The notes under the pieces were generated by a model. It was not told the DNA's origin, did not search any database, and saw only the letters and a program-made list of their open reading frames with translations. The position numbers and the translations under genes were made by a program. A DNA stretch of 64,000 bases from Lactarius indigo. Lineage: Eukaryota > Basidiomycota > Agaricomycetes > Russulales > Russulaceae. Of this stretch, positions 63,791 to 64,000 are shown one piece after another (the stretch's first letter is position 1; each line of letters starts with the position of its first letter). The stretch covers positions 62,001-126,000 of the forward strand of contig JAFKAC010000076.1 in the NCBI GenBank assembly GCA_025766275.1, read 5' to 3'.

Positions 63791-64000
63791 TGATACAAGC
63801 ATCCCATGTACAGGTTATCTGAGGAGGAGACCCCTTCATACTCGGACTAGTTCCAGGGTCGGGTTTCCTCTATGGAAAACCCCTCTACGCCACACCACAC
63901 CTCCCGAAGAATAATTGGGCCTTTATCCCCCACAAAGAGTATTTCATGCTTCGTGATCGTCACCCCACTGACCTATTACTGATGCACCTTGGGGATGTTA
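63791..64000 (+). pseudogene. Element J extension continuing past the right edge
   Basis: Another frame gives A-S-H-V-Q-V-I, then P-F-I-L-G-L-V-P-G-S and Y-G-K-P-L-Y-A, the same order as in E, F and H. A TGA lies near 63820. The 3' LTR of J should lie roughly 0.5 kb beyond the window. Confidence 0.7.

Noticed and set aside
1..64000. CRISPR array, tRNA, rRNA or origin
   Set aside because: No regular repeat-spacer array, cloverleaf with CCA-type ends, or rRNA-like stretch was seen. Short regular repeats are minisatellites or LTR parts.

Overview
This window comes from a transposon-packed region of a filamentous fungus, most likely a mushroom-forming basidiomycete (Agaricomycete). The grounds are the Tf1/sushi-like Ty3/gypsy polyproteins with chromodomains, a second gypsy type with a Y-I-D-D reverse transcriptase, very short introns (48-55 bp) with CTAAC-like branch sites, and a fungal Zn2Cys6 motif. 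I found no tRNA, rRNA, CRISPR array or recognisable single-copy host gene. Almost every base can be assigned to a retroelement, and many are inserted inside one another.

Layout, left to right. Element B (minus strand, CpG-decayed, gag-pol in one frame) fills about 618-14478. It is split by solo LTR A1 (2-617), by the young 6.3 kb element C (996-7287, identical 418-bp LTRs, TSD TGTGA) and by solo LTR A2 (8431-9046, TSD TGCCC). B sits in a reverse transcriptase relic, D0 (14479-14844). Next is a stack: LTR A' is split by LTR A3b, which is split by LTR A3c and element H. H (15909-41029, TSD TCTAA) is split by solo LTRs A4 and A5 and by element D (20045-35800, TSD CTCCT). D's gag is split by element E (25932-33807, TSD CATCT). 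From 41937 to 61457 lies decayed element F, split by a different gypsy element, I (44538-56607), and by solo LTR A6 (56914-57530). F sits in element J, which runs off the right edge.

How the parts work. B, C, D, E, F, H and J carry gag capsid plus CCHC zinc knuckle, protease, reverse transcriptase, RNase H, integrase and chromodomain. In B, C, D, E and H, where the 5' LTR is present, an 11-12 nt sequence just inside that LTR is exactly complementary to a site in the LTR 33-36 nt downstream of a TATA box. This is the arrangement of Tf1-type self-primed reverse transcription. Gag and pol of C, D, E, F, H and I are joined by a -1 frame change at GGATTTT or GGGTTTT. Gag of C, D, E and H appears to start at a GTG. 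B, D, E, F, H and J also have a conserved extension or extra ORF after the chromodomain, with a coiled coil and, in B and D, zinc knuckles.

The least expected content is in element I. Between pol and the 3' LTR, on the opposite strand, it carries three related intron-containing genes plus a worn fourth copy. The first is fused to a Zn2Cys6 motif. Other notable points are an LTR-mediated inversion inside H, intra-LTR repeats in family A that vary together, stop codons almost all explained by CGA to TGA change, and a cluster of single-base insertions in E that looks like assembly error.
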